Notes: generated by a model not told the origin, from the letters alone. A stretch of DNA of 64,000 nucleotides from Kryptolebias marmoratus (GCF_001649575.2 NC_051452.1:14893865-14957864), one strand, 5' to 3'; counted from the stretch's first letter, positions 13,150 to 26,017 are shown. Made by a program: numbers and translations.

Positions 13150-13151
<2 letters not shown>

Positions 13152-15055
13152 TGGATTTGACAGGAGCAGCCAGGCTCTTCAGAGATGTAATACTCTTTGT
13201 GACTAAATTGTGACAAAAACAGATGTAACAGATTTGCAGTTAGGCATGAACACAAAAGTGTTGTAAGGCAGTTGAGTGTGTTTACAGGTGGTAGGTTACA
13301 TAGTTTCTCACAATTTTATGTCTCCAACTAGTCTTTTGCGCATCTCCATCTATCCTCCAGTGATCAAGAATTTGTGGACGTGTCCTGACCAGAGACCTGG
13401 GAAACTACAGCTCAAAAAGAGTTCTTGTAAGGCAAAGACTGAAGGTTTGAATTCCACAGCCGTGACCTCGCTCTTAGAGCTCCTCGCTGAGCACGTTTGC
13501 TTCTCTGTGCAGTCATGAATGAGCTGACGTTGATTGGATTACTATGTGGGGAGTTAATTTAATAACTGTGGTACGACCTACAGGACGCCAAGCCTCTCCG
13601 ATCGACTGAGGTCAGAGGAAAATACTTTGAGTAATGGAGATCCTTCACAGCAGCCAGGGAAAATCACAGCTGCTTTGTTGTCAGACTATGTAATTACCAA
13701 TGTCAGCTTTCACAAAAAGCAAAATGGAAACAAAATCCCTTGTTGGCCTTAACCTTTTAATCTCATGTCATATAAAGGGAACGGAAGCTGTTTGACAGTA
13801 AATTTTGCTTGTCAAGGCCAATTTCAAATGATTTAGTGTGGACATTTCATCTTTTTCTTTGGACTGAATGGAGAATTTGTTCCAAAACCAGGAGCTGTAT
13901 TTCAGTACCTGCTCCTACAGCTCAGGAGGATGGATGTTTGCTGTCAGGGGGGCAAGAATTCAGGTTGAAAAGGGGGTCTCCAAACTCCCACTACACCAAA
14001 TTTGGATCTCCTGCCTGCAGTTTGGTATTAGTTTAACTTACCAGCAGGGCGAAAGGCAAGGTTACACTCTACAGTATACATCGAGCGCTTATCTAATACA
14101 TCATAATAATGATGATAATCCCTCAGGACACAGTTAGAATCATTTATCTGCTGGCTCAGCTCCAAATAGAAACTCGTTTAGCTCCTATTGTTCCCAGCAT
14201 CAGCACATCCCACCTAAAGAAAAACATCCATCCCTGCTCAGGCTGAGCCATGGTTTGAAGATGACTTTATTGCAAGTGTCCCTTAAGGTCAGTTTCAAGA
14301 GGCTCGGAAAGATTTTGCACTAAAGTAACTTCATTTTAACATATTGTCTTGCCAGGGGGAGAGTAAAACCCAGTTTAATGTTGGTGAACTTTAAAACTAG
14401 TTTTTAACACTGGCCAATAGCAAACTGTCTTGATAGTCCTGACTTTTAAAAGACTGATCTTTGTAATCTTTGTAGCTTGATCTTTTTGTCAGGGGAATGT
14501 TATAATTTATTGAGTCTATAAAGCTAAGTCTCTGCCAACATGTAAAAATATTAAACTTCAAACTATTTTATTAATTATTTAAAAGATGCCTCAACATTTA
14601 CATTTCTACACAATAAGGCCCCATCCGCACTACTGATATTTTCAAAAAAACGATGCCCCTGTGCTATAGGACATTAATTATCTGATTCATAGGTCTTACC
14701 ATATAAAACTAGTTGTCCTGTTAGACTGACCTAACTATGGATTAGTTACAGATACATGTGGTGTCTTTTGGTGACAATCTCAGAAGTAAATGGTGGTGTA
14801 CAGTTTAGGTACATCACATTAAAATCTGTTTATCTTTAGGGTTGTGTAATAAAGTGTGCTATACATTCTGTTAAAAGGGTAGTTTTATGCACATGAAAAT
14901 TATTTTTAAAAATGAGCACAGCAAGCGAAGGCATGGTGAGTAAAAACTAAGTATGTTAGGAAAACAAGCTGAAGTTGGACAAATTCCATGTTCTTTGAAA
15001 ATCCAGCCTGAATGCTGACTTCTGAATGACAGCTACAGTTTGTTGATAAATGATT

Positions 15056-15460
15056 AAACTGAATTATTAAAGGAAAAACGAGCAAAACAGCGGGTAAAAC
15101 GAGCAAAATAGTGGCTAAAGCTAAAGACAGCAAAACTGTTGCGAAAACCTAAAGCAGTGGAAAGCTAACTGTAGCCAAACCAAAGCTTAAAGCTAAAATT
15201 GTTTCTAAAAAGTTTCAACTTTTATAATCAAAGCTAAAAGCTAAAAAAAGAAAAACCGTAGATAAAAGTTACAAATATCTAAACCATAGATAAAACCTAA
15301 AACTTGCAAAACAGTAGAAAAAAGCTGAATGTAGCCTAACCATAGCTAACAGCTAAAATCATCAAATCTGTTGAAAAGGTACAATTAACAAACTAGTGGT
15401 TGAAAACTAACTGCAGTAGAACAGTAGCTAAAAAGCTAAAATAGGGGAAATTATTTTTTG
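15056..15460. repeat. Degenerate AGCTAAA-type minisatellite (locus 1)
   Basis: Irregular reiteration of GCTAAAA, AGCAAAA and AGTAGC(T/A)AA words, about 20-bp period, with no clean unit. The same word set fills 22280-22790, 35890-36320 and 52840-53270. Confidence 0.75.
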
Positions 15461-15759
15461 AAAAAATATAGTAAACTTTTTAAATCTTTAATGGTTTTGA
15501 ACTGAAGTTAAAACATCTGAATAATATGGCCGCTGCAGCAGAGAGGCTCATGAGAAGATTAGTGCTAACGTGTACAAGAAGCTAGCTTATTATTAGCTAT
15601 TATTAGCTTTGTCCACTATAAACTGCTCAATTAAAGAAAGACAATTAAAATGCAGAATTTGGCTAAATAAATGCGACTTTTGAATAAATTTGGAATGAAA
15701 ATGATCCCAAGGAGTAACAAGCAGCTACTGTAGCTCTGCTTAAGAAGTTATGCTTTCAG

Positions 15760-16010
15760 TACAGTTGGCTGGCTGGTTGGTTCATCTGTCCATCCATATG
15801 TCTGTTAGCAAGATTACTTAAAAGCTAATTAACAGAGTTTGATTAAATTTTTAGAAAATGTTGAGTTGAAAGTGATTCCATTTTCATGGTGATTTGGATC
15901 ACGATCCAGATCTTACACTTTTTGGAATTTGATGGATTTCTCACCACTGTGAGATATAACATTTTCAAGTTTTGGCATATATCTAACAGTGAAGAGTTAG
16001 AATTAAAAAA
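15760..16010 (+). repeat. Dispersed repeat with GATCACGATCCAGATC core
   Basis: It runs TCTGTTAGCAAGATTACTTA, then AACAGAGTTTGATTAAATTT, then GGATCACGATCCAGATCTTA. Blocks with the same order occur in reverse at 41870-42060. The pattern corresponds to a widespread fish repeat usually ending in a CTTGGCGGAGGTTTGTGCTC-like segment; AGGTTTGTGCTCTTTTAGTT lies at about 16425-16444, so a diverged copy may extend that far. Confidence 0.6.
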
Positions 16011-16946
16011 AAAATACACTACATCAACACATTTTCATAAAACAAAGTTTGGTCACAATTTAACTAGACATCCGAATCTGATGATCCAAAATGCTTCCAC
16101 ACGCAGGAATATTTAAAAGTTTGCTTCAGCAACATCATAAATAAAGCTACAAACACTAAACTCAAGCTGAAACTCTCCTGATTTGGTAGAGTGCTCACAG
16201 ATTTGGCACATTTTCTACCATTACAGACATCCGGATAAATCTGTCATCAAGGCTACATCATTTCTCTTCAGTAACATTTGGACTATTAATGATACAAAGT
16301 CATTCCAAGGTCTCAGGTTAGGTTTTCACAGTTAAGGAATACAACTGTTAGAGTGTAATGATCTTTGGAAGGAATGTTTTAAATGTAAAGACATTTTGAA
16401 TCAATGACCCTATGGGCTTGGAGGAGGTTTGTGCTCTTTTAGTTTTAGAAGAAATTTCACTAAAGGAGATAGAAATATTTGTCATGTTAAAGTGATGTGA
16501 GGATCTGGATATTTTCATTGTTTTTGTTCTGGGTTTTTCCAGTTAAGGTTTTGGTTTTTCTTGTCACCAATCTTGGTTGTGTTTTTGGTGGTTCTCGCAG
16601 ATCTGTTTTCACCTGTATCTGATGTTTTGCCCTCGTGCTTCCGCAGTTCTGTGGGTTCTGTCCCTGTGGTTCTGTCTGCTTTGTGTTTCTGGTGGTTCTG
16701 TTTGCCTGTCAACCGGCCGCCCTTCATGGTTGGATTTACAGAGAGAATGATGATCCATGCAGAGTCAGGTGGAAGTCAGAACAAGTTTTATTCTGGTGCT
16801 GTACCATCCAGCCTACCAGCATCAGGCAACAACAAAAAGAACCCCTCACAAGACATAATTACAGCCTTAAATAGTCACAGCTGATAGTGGACTAAACCAT
16901 TCCTCACAGGGACATTTACCAATTTACTACTTCCATCTGTAAAATA
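16011..16946. other. Intergenic, no gene seen
   Basis: T/G-rich at 16500-16720 (repeated GGTTCTG and TTTTGG words). Nothing recognised as coding. Confidence 0.5.
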
Positions 16947-17283
16947 NNNNNNNNNNNNNNNNNNNNNNNNNNNNNNNNNNNNNNNNNNNNNNNNNNNNNN
17001 NNNNNNNNNNNNNNNNNNNNNNNNNNNNNNNNNNNNNNNNNNNNNNNNNNNNNNNNNNNNNNNNNNNNNNNNNNNNNNNNNNNNNNNNNNNNNNNNNNNN
17101 NNNNNNNNNNNNNNNNNNNNNNNNNNNNNNNNNNNNNNNNNNNNNNNNNNNNNNNNNNNNNNNNNNNNNNNNNNNNNNNNNNNNNNNNNNNNNNNNNNNN
17201 NNNNNNNNNNNNNNNNNNNNNNNNNNNNNNNNNNNNNNNNNNNNNNNNNNNNNNNNNNNNNNNNNNNNNNNNNNNNNNNNNNN
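16947..17283. other. Assembly gap (337 N)
   Basis: Run of N. Any frame that spans it is an artefact. Confidence 1.
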
Positions 17284-18869
17284 AATAAATAGTTAAAACT
17301 TCTTGTGTGCAAATGGTTCTTTATGTGCAAATTCATGCTTAAAGTGCAGTGCTAAACAAGGTGCTTGTTAAAGTGCTAGTTAAAGTGCAAAGGTGCTCTT
17401 AAAATGCTATACAGTTTATATTTATAAAAAAATAGTCCCAGTAATGAAGACCTCTTCATTACATTGCCTTCATGCATTCTGTGAGTCTCGTTTCTTCAGG
17501 TGTTTCTGTACTTGGATTTAGTCTTGTGTATCTCTAGTTTCAGTTTCCATTTTGCCCTCAGTCTGTTCCTCAGGAATTTTCCATGTCAACCTGCCACACA
17601 TCCACACCTGTCTCCAGTTTGTAATCACTCACCTGTTCCCACTCCCTGTTTACCTTAAAAGTATTTTAGTTTTTCAAGCTCCTTGTGTTGCTTGCATTCT
17701 ATGTCCGACCTTCAACTTCCCAACTTGACAAGTGACTGTACAGTGCTAACATGTCTCTGGCTGTAGAGCGCCAGTTACACTCAGTTTCTGTATTAGCCAG
17801 CCTCCATGACTTTAGCCTGTATTCTTTAAGGTTGGAAAAAACCCCTGATTAATTTGACTTGAATAAAGGAATTGAGAGGCAGGAATCCCAATAAGTCATT
17901 GATTCCTAACCTTGGTCCTCAAGGAACACTATCCTGCATGTTTTAGTTGTTTCCCTGCTGTGACACACCTGATTTGAATGAGTGAGTGATTAACAGGCTT
18001 CTGCAGACATTGAAGACATGTTGAAAAGCAGGAAAATAATGAAAACGTGCACAATGGTGTTTCTTGAGGACCGGGGTTGAGAATCACTGCAATAAGTGAT
18101 ATATCTCATGACGTATCAGCATGGAAGAAATGATTCCTGGTTGCTTACTGGACTACAGCTAAAATACTTCACAGCAAATATCTGTTCTGAACCTTTGTTA
18201 AACTCTTCAGAACCCTGCTGTGTGCTGCCCATACGCTCTTCTTCTTCTGGTGCTCTGTTTAATTCCCACTTAATTATTTATAACACTTAATAGCGTCTTA
18301 GTGGTAAAACCTAATTTCCTCCTGTCACTGTGTCTCATAAACCTGGCTGGCAGCAAACCCTCTCATAAAGAGCACAAACAGATAAGGAACATCCAGGACG
18401 AATGGAAAATAAATACTCTATTTATAGCTTTCAGTTCTCATAAAACACTGTAGCCAAATGATTTTTACAAAGACATATCCAAGAAACTCATAAAAACATG
18501 TTGAACGCAGATATTTATGTCCCTTCTTTGAAAATATGTGTTGTTGCTGCTTAAGTAAATCTCTTAAAAGCCTGAAAGAGAGGTCATTTCTGCGAGTTTA
18601 GCTTTTGCCCCAACATATCCATGTACAATACCTCAGGTACATTTTTCTAACATGTTTTGAATAGGAGGCTGAATAGTGCAAAGTTCAGTTTAGGAGTGAA
18701 GTGAAATACTCATATTTTTATAAGGCCATAAAAAAAGCTTCATATGGTTATACAAGCTAAAACCTAGTGTCTACATTTTACAAAATTCCAATAATAGTAA
18801 TAGGAAAATTATGAGATTGCTAAATAAATATATCTTTAGACCACCTACCTAGGCCTACATAAAATAGTG
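17284..18869. other. Intergenic, no gene seen
   Basis: 17340-17420 repeats AAAGTGCT/GTGC words. 17480-17870 is pyrimidine-rich with CACCTG words, perhaps a dispersed repeat. There is no recognisable gene. Confidence 0.5.
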
Positions 18870-19890
18870 CATCCATATTTTATTCTGTACCCCGTAATGA
18901 CAAAGTGAAAGAAGTTGGTTTGGAATTTTTGCAAATTTCTTAAGAATAGGAAATAAAAGTATACCTTGTACAAAAGCATTCACAGCCTTTGTGCCGCAAT
19001 TTGTTGAAGCAGCAGTTGAAACTGAGCAATTTTCTCCCACTCTTCTTCTTCGCAGAGCCTCTCAAGCTCCCTCTGGTTGGACGAGGAGCATCTGTTGGCG
19101 GCCATTTTTAGATCTTTCCATGATGTTCAATCGAGTTCAAGTCTGAGCCACTTGAGGACATCCCTTTGTTGTCTTGGCTGTGTTTCGGGTCCTGTTGACC
19201 TGTTGGAAGATGTCCCTTCATCCCAGTCTGAGGTACAAAGCGCTCTAGAGCAGCCATCCCACTTCCTGCTGCCGAAAAACAATCCCAAAGCGTGATGCTG
19301 CCGCCTCCGTGCTTCACTGTAGAATTGGTGTTGTTCAGGTGATTTGCAGTGCCTGGTTTCCTCCCTTCAGGGAACTCAGAGAATTTTGTTTCTCATGGTC
19401 TGAGAGTCCTTCAGGTGCCTTTTACTGAGCAGTACCAGTCATACAGGTCTGAGCTGCAGAAATAAAGGTTCTCCTCTCTCCACAGACCAAAGCTGAAGCT
19501 CTGACAGAGGAACCATTGGCTTCTTGGTCTCCTCCCAGAGTAAGGCCCTCCCACCCTGATTGCTCAGATTGGCTGGGCTGCCAGAAGAGTCCTGATGGTT
19601 CCAAACTCCTACCATTTACACATAATGTAGGCCACTGTGCTCAGTGGGAACATCAATGCTGCAGAGATTTTCCTGGACCCTTCCCCAGATCCTGTCATCA
19701 GACAATATCTTAAAGCTTGGTTTGTGCTCTGACGTGCACTGTCGTCTATGGGAGCTCATATAAACAGGTGTGTGCCTTTCTAAATTAAGTCCAATCTACA
19801 GACATTACCACATGTGGACTCCAATCAAACTGTAGAAACATCTGAAGGGTGATGAGTGGAAATATGCATCTGAGCTAAATTTTGAGTGCA
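18870..19890 (-). mobile_element. Decayed Tc1-like transposon
   Basis: On the minus strand the frame at 19108-19317 encodes [16 protein letters not shown], a clear variant of the GGGS-W-CF segment of Tc1-like DDE transposases. Other transposase parts are recognisable only as DNA: the ATTGGGGTGGGAAC-like region near 19650 and TGGACTCCAATCAA near 19815. Frameshifts and stops break the gene throughout. The termini resemble TTTGCAAA-containing Tc1 ends at 18930. This is a fossil with no intact transposase. Confidence 0.85.
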
Positions 19891-20040
19891 ATGGCGGCTA
19901 AAAATGACTATGGCTGTCATTTTTACAGATATCAAGCTAGAATTTGGAGTAGTAGCTGGGAATCATTCTCAACACATTCTCCAAGTGATGACAAATTGCG
20001 CAAGGTCTTTGTTTCAAACTTTGGCATGGCAAATGGCAGC
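19891..20040 (+). repeat. R290 distal fragment
   Basis: ATGGCGGCTAAAAATGACTA, TTTTTACAGATATCAAGCTA, TTTGGAGTAGTAGCTGGGAA and the distal CTTTGGCATG appear in R290 order, directly after the Tc1 fossil. Confidence 0.65.
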
Positions 20041-22279
20041 CAATATGTGTTTCTTCAAGGAATGCTTGTTTTGTTACCTAAAGCTATGTCTTCACCGAAG
20101 ATTCCATGATGACGTTGGATTCAAAAGGTTTGGAAATCATCCAGAAACATATAGAGCAAAATGGCTCCAGGTTTGTTAAAAATAACACCCCCTGGCTTCA
20201 GGAGTGGTGCACATTTGCAAGTAGTATTCAATGTTTTTTTTCAGTCAAAGGATTAGTACATTCCAAGCAAAGTTGGATTCAATTAGTTAGAAGCTTTAAA
20301 ATCTCCTCAAATTGCTTTAGTACACCTAAACCTGTTAATTTTGACTGTTAAAAAGCATTAAATCCCACATAAATCAAATGTGTAACGTCTTACATTGTAG
20401 TACCTCCACAGCAAGTATGATTTACCTCCTGCTTAATTGGAAATGTCTCAACAAATTTTCAGTCCATGATTTGTCAGTTTGAGCCAAAACGGTATAGAGA
20501 AAAGCAAAGTCCCCTGCTGCCATGTTGGTAGTGCCCAATGAAATGGGAAAATGTAACTAACAGTTCAGGCGAGCCACATAAATGCTTTAGCTTGCAGACC
20601 TGTCTGCTGTGCTGGAATGTGGGTTGTGTACCTTCGTAATGGCTTTGGGCCCCGGTCCCCGAGCAATAATATGTCTGTGTCCCCCAGGTTCCCATAACTT
20701 TTGTGTGAGAAGTAATGAAATACTTCAGTGTAGAACGGAGGCCTAGTTAGAAGGTGTTTTTTTGTACCCTTTTAATGTGTGTAGTTTTGCAATATCCCAA
20801 GCAGGAATTAAAAAAATATATATTAAAGACTTTGAAACTGATGTAAGTTTAATAATGGGTTATCAGTAGTTGTCCAGTTGGAGAGCACTTCAGGAACCAC
20901 AAGGCGATTAATTTGCACCGTCGCTCACGTTGAAGTGGATATGACTTGAGGGTAGATCTACCCTTTACTGTTTCTCTACTGCGAGTGGGTGGGTGCTGAG
21001 GAATACTTCAAAGCAGCCTTACGGATCGTTCTGTTAGGCAGGTCATTAGCGATGGGAGGAGAGAGAGAGAGAGAAAAAAAACACATGCCAGGTTTTCGAT
21101 AAGTGAGGGAAAAAAACAGGCTTCACGTGAAAATCCACAGTCGGAGCCATTCATAGAAGAGTTCAAATAATAAAGTGAAGATAAAAAAGCAGCATATGCC
21201 ACTCCCCCACACCCTCCCACCATGCCTGTGCATTGTGAATCGTTTCCTCGGAGGACCAGATGGAGGGAAGGCAAGTGTAAGCACAGGACAGATGTTTCAC
21301 TAGACCTTGGGTGAGTTCTCCTGCCCGTGCGTGTTGGGGGAGTGTGTTTGTGTCTGAGAGGGGAAATAAAGCAACTCAAAAGCTGTGAGAGCGTATGAAA
21401 ACCCCCAGCCAGAGCAGCCACCCCTCTTTTTAGCGTACTTATTCTTCTGTCTGCATGCAAACTGAGGTTTTCCAAACTCTTTCAGCCTCCTGGCTTATTG
21501 CCACAAGAGTTTAGGTCATCAATATTTCCTCCTTTAACAGGGTCATGTTGGTTTGTTTGCATTTTAGGGTTGAGGGGGACATTAGCCTAACATGAGTGTC
21601 AAACACTGGGCTGATCCAGGACAAGCCCTGCCCCCTCCAGACTGCTGCAACAATCAAACAATGATGAGAATCAGCATAAGCAATATTAATATTGGAAATG
21701 AGGTTAGCTCAGACGTTAGCCTGGCAGGATGAGACAGACATATGAATTTATTGTTGTTGTGGTTTCTAGGGTATAAAGTGACAGAGAGCAAAATATGCTG
21801 CTACATCATAGCTTCTCAGAAGCTCCTTCTTTCTCCCCCTCAATTCCACACAAATTTAAAAAAATGTTTTGTGTTACCAAAAAAGTATGCTTGCATCTGA
21901 ACGTGAGGTGCAAAAGCAACGGAACATTTCTTTTTTTTTTTTTTTTTAAGGCTGCTATAGAAGGAGCCCAGGTGAGCTTAGCTATAAGCACCGTGTTTAG
22001 ATTTACCCAGATGGACAGAAAGTAGAGTATGACACCAAGTACAAAGCCTGCAGCAACAGAGGAAACATGTTAGGTCTTTTTTTTAAGTGATTATTACTCA
22101 TTTATAACTAGTTTACAATGCAAAAAAACAACCTTATTCTAAATCATTTATAAATCCTTTTGTAGTGGTAGTTTTGTTGTAGAGAAAAAACAAAACAAAA
22201 CAAACAATATCAAGACAGAATTGGTAATATTGATCACAACTAGAAAGAAGGCATTTTCTGTTAAAATACAGGGACAATG
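20041..22279. other. Intergenic, no gene seen
   Basis: The region 20880-21480, 2.8-3.4 kb upstream of the start codon, is less repetitive and has a GA run (21059-21072). A 155-codon minus-strand frame at 21008-21475 is low-complexity and judged noncoding. The segment could hold upstream regulatory DNA, but no specific site was identified. Confidence 0.45.
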
Positions 22280-22930
22280 CTGAAACTGAATTGAAAGCTA
22301 AATGTAGCAAATATGCTAATTAAACACTAAAAGCAGAAAAAACAATAGCTAAAAGCTTAAAAAAGCTAAATGGTAGCTAAAAGTAGCAAAACACAAGCAA
22401 CAAAAACTAAAAAAGTGAAGTACTAGCGAAAAAAAGCAAAACACTTGGTAAAAGCGAAAAGAACTGAAGCACTGTTAAAACCTAAAGGTAGCAAAAATGC
22501 GAAATGATACAGCAAATGTTAGCTAAAAGTAAACACTAGCAACAAAAGCTAAAAGTGGCTAAAAATATCAACATGCTGTCAAAACCTAAAAACAGCAAAA
22601 TGCTATCTTAAAGTAGTACAAAGAAGTTAAATGCTAGTTTAAAAAAGCAAAATGCCACTAAAGGAGCAAAATGCTAGGTAAAAGTAGCAATTGGCTAGCT
22701 AAAGCATAATAGTAAAAATAAAAGCTATTTGCTAAAAGTAGCAAAAGGTTAGCTAAACTTAGCCAAATGTTAGTTTTTAATTAGAATTAACATCAGATTT
22801 AGCATTAGCAGTATTAATTGAAGCAGATTTCAAAGAGAACAATGTTTTTGAAGAATCTCAATGCGTTTTATTGGGATTTTTTTTGTAAATAAAGGTAAAT
22901 ATTTTTTACAAGTATAAAATTTACAAGCAA
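22280..22930. mobile_element. Composite element with AGCTAAA minisatellite (locus 2)
   Basis: 22280-22790 is dense in AGCTAAA, GTAGCAAAA and GCAAAATGCTA words. It is followed at about 22825-22915 by a unique block, ATTTCAAAGAGAACAATGTT ... GAATCTCAATGCGTTTTAT ... AAATAAAGGTAAATA. The locus at 35890-36440 has the same order: the minisatellite followed by ATTTCAAAGAGCACAGTCTT ... TAAATAAAG. A shared flank beyond the satellite indicates a mobile unit rather than independent simple repeats. Confidence 0.6.
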
Positions 22931-23102
22931 AAACCAGAAGTTAAAAACACCCATTTCCTGAACTTCATGATACATGGATGATGGAAACAGGACAATGCTG
23001 AGTCAGCATTCACTCAATAAACACACAGGGGTGGGCAGATGTAAATAATGACGTAGCCTATATTCCGCTGCAACTGTTTTTTTTTTTGTTTTGTTTTGTT
23101 TT

Positions 23103-23135
23103 TGTTTTTTTTTTTTTTTGGGGGGGGGGGGGGGG
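23103..23135. repeat. T-run followed by G16
   Basis: A T tract with a single G ends in sixteen consecutive G (23120-23135), about 1.2 kb upstream of the start codon. It can form a G-quadruplex and is also a likely place for sequencing-length error. Confidence 0.9.
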
Positions 23136-23260
23136 TCAAACAGAAAAACCCAAACGCAGCCTTTTTATTTTACCATATTTCGTACGTTTTTAGAACAGAC
23201 ATATTCGCCTTTTCTATAAGCCACGCGCTCTCAGCGCTTTTTAACCATGTGGACAGTCCG

Positions 23261-23281
23261 GGCAGCACCATGGCCAGCGCC
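23261..23281 (+). promoter_or_regulatory. RE1/NRSE-like site (REST binding)
   Basis: The core CAGCACCATGGCCAGCGCC (23263-23281) agrees with the canonical 21-bp RE1 element at 17 of 21 positions. Mismatches are the first two bases, the variable centre and one base of the second half-site. REST silences neuronal genes in non-neural cells, and erg3 channels are neuron-enriched, so the site fits the gene. It lies about 1.04 kb upstream of the start codon. Confidence 0.6.
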
Positions 23282-23453
23282 TCCTCACGCTGCACTGAAC
23301 CGAGCTGCAGGCAGCCCTAGCCCGCTGCGTCCCGCGGAAACCCTGCCCGCTTCAGGCAGCAGGAAGCAGGCTGCAGCGGAAACCCGAGCTGACGGCAGAC
23401 CTTTAAAACACGAAGGGCGCTCCTTTAATGAGGCGCACCTGCGTTAGCTGGTC

Positions 23454-23461
23454 TGACGTCA
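23454..23461. promoter_or_regulatory. Palindromic CRE (TGACGTCA)
   Basis: Exact full-length cAMP-response element, the binding site of CREB/ATF dimers, inside the distal CpG-rich segment and 190 bp from the RE1-like site. Confidence 0.6.
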
Positions 23462-23487
23462 CCCCTCCTCCGCCTGTGCTGAGCGCG

Positions 23488-23500
23488 TGACTCACAGGTG
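23488..23500. promoter_or_regulatory. AP-1 site (TGACTCA) overlapping an E-box-like CAGGTG
   Basis: TGACTCA (23488-23494) is the consensus Fos/Jun site and CAGGTG (23495-23500) follows without a gap. Together with the CRE 27 bp upstream this looks like an activity-responsive cluster. It is sequence evidence only. Confidence 0.45.
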
Positions 23501-23942
23501 CACCGGGAGTAATCGCTCATCTGTATCAAAAAAGTTCTACTTAGTTACTCTGTTGCTTTTCATTTATGTTTTACACCTTCTCTTAAAAAAAAACAAACAA
23601 CAAATAGCGTGAACTCCGGCTGTAGAGTCTATTTTATCCAGTTCGGGTTGGTAAAGTTAAGCTAGCTTGCGCTCCCTGTTTCCATGGTTACAACAAAGCC
23701 ACTTTAGCATGGAGCTAACTTCCTTGAAACGTTACAGCGGCCAGCTTCAAGCTAGCTTCGCCTCTTTGTTTGAGGGTTTTCTCCGCTCCGTTTATTGGCT
23801 CAGAGACCGTCTTTTTTTTCCACTACAGCACCCTCCCTCCTCCACCTCCACCCCACCCAGCCCCCACGCACGCGCGCGCGGGCGCGCACGCTCAGCCCCA
23901 AACGCTCCCAGCTCTCTCTTGTCGGAGGAGCGGCGGTGAGAG

Positions 23943-23990
23943 ATGTTGCTGCGATCCGCCGACTCGTCCTTCCTGTCCAGCTTCAAGTAG
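23943..23990 (+). CDS. Upstream ORF 1 in the 5' leader (15 codons)
   Basis: ATG at 23943, stop TAG at 23988; peptide MLLRSADSSFLSSFK. The ATG context (GAGATGT) is moderate, with G at -3. It is relevant only if transcription starts upstream of 23943, which is not proven. Confidence 0.35.
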   Translation: MLLRSADSSFLSSFK

Positions 23991-24016
23991 GAGAGGAGCG
24001 CGGGGAAGCCTCTGCG

Positions 24017-24043
24017 ATGCGCTCAGACGGGGAGCTGAAATAA
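24017..24043 (+). CDS. Upstream ORF 2 in the 5' leader (8 codons)
   Basis: ATG at 24017, stop TAA at 24041; peptide MRSDGELK. The peptide is too short to be functional, but it may cost scanning ribosomes. Confidence 0.35.
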   Translation: MRSDGELK

Positions 24044-24070
24044 GGGACTCGCCCGGAGAGGGGAAGGAAG

Positions 24071-24095
24071 GAGAGAGAGAAAGAGAGAGAGAGAG
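24071..24095. repeat. (GA)n tract in the presumed 5' UTR
   Basis: Imperfect GA repeat with one AA interruption, followed by an A-rich stretch (24097-24130). Confidence 0.85.
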
Positions 24096-24159
24096 GGAAA
24101 AACAACAACAAAAAAACAAAACAAGAAATAAAAGCAGCGGAGGAGATTTTCTTGCGAGG

Positions 24160-24224
24160 ATGACTGAATGCTGACAAAGAAAACGGGGAGCCCCTCTGGC
24201 TTCGGTTTCCACCCGCTAACTTGA
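24160..24224 (+). CDS. Overlapping upstream ORFs 3 and 4
   Basis: ORF 3 starts at 24160 (context GAGGATGA, purine at -3) and stops at 24172-24174 after MTEC. ORF 4 starts inside it at 24168 and stops at 24222-24224 after 18 codons (MLTKKTGSPSGFGFHPLT). ORF 4 ends 94 nt before the channel start, enough for some reinitiation. Both should be in the leader if the promoter is where the CpG island indicates. Confidence 0.4.
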
Positions 24225-24276
24225 CGGCAGGCGTTTAAAGAGCTCCAGCTCGGACAGCCAAAGAAATCTTTATTAA

Positions 24277-25786
<1,510 letters not shown>

Positions 25787-26017
25787 ATAAGAAGTTCATC
25801 ATAGCCAACGCCCGCGTGCAGAACTGTGCGATCATCTACTGCAACGATGGCTTCTGTGAGATGACGGGCTTCTCCAGGCCGGATGTCATGCAGAAGCCGT
25901 GCACGTGCGACTTCCTGCATGGCCAGCTCACCAGCCGGCACGCAGTGGCCCAGGTGGCCCAGGCACTGCTGGGCTCTGAGGAGCGCAAGGTGCAGATCAC
26001 CTACCACCGCAAGGATG
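25787..26017 (+). CDS. kcnh7: kcnh7 coding exon 2: PAS (eag) domain core
   Basis: Joined in phase 1 to exon 1, it gives residues 26-102: [20 protein letters not shown], then [26 protein letters not shown] and [10 protein letters not shown], ending RKD. This is the eag-type PAS domain of ERG channels, which docks on the C-terminal cyclic-nucleotide-binding-homology domain and controls deactivation. The [20 protein letters not shown] and GSEERKV segments favour erg3 (KCNH7) over erg1 or erg2, from recall of the paralogues. The exon is 231 nt (77 codons), phase 1-1, with acceptor CGCAG|AT and donor GATG|GTGAGT. The 46-60 region after FLHG is the least conserved part, as expected. It is strongly GC-rich compared with its introns. 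Confidence 0.95.

Larger units (their letters stand above)
8331..15055. other. Intergenic, no gene seen
   Basis: No exon-like ORF with splice sites was recognised. Listed separately are an R290 fragment (10862-11000), a hairpin (12798-12822) and a 31-base A run (13119-13149). The C-rich, CACCTG-containing block at about 9880-10330 ends in an AATAAATCTTATTG segment and looks like part of a dispersed fish repeat, but I could not classify it. Confidence 0.5.
23200..24060 (+). promoter_or_regulatory. kcnh7: kcnh7 promoter / CpG-rich 5' region
   Basis: Two CpG-dense segments (about 23220-23510 and 23860-24060) stand out from otherwise CpG-poor DNA immediately upstream of the first coding exon. 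The distal one contains an RE1-like site, a CRE and an AP-1 site; the proximal one is rich in GCGCGC and GGAGCGGCGG. No convincing TATA box is seen, consistent with dispersed CpG-island initiation. The transcription start is probably in 23830-23940, but this is an inference. Confidence 0.65.

Noticed and set aside
16875..17336. 153-codon minus-strand frame
   Set aside because: Most of it is the N gap.
21008..21475. 155-codon minus-strand frame, the longest gap-free ORF
   Set aside because: Ser/Leu-rich and low-complexity (the end reads through a GA run), with no family motif and no splice context.
23770..24212. Open frames of 134 and 106 codons over the 5' leader
   Set aside because: They result from GC-rich and GA-repeat composition of the promoter and leader.
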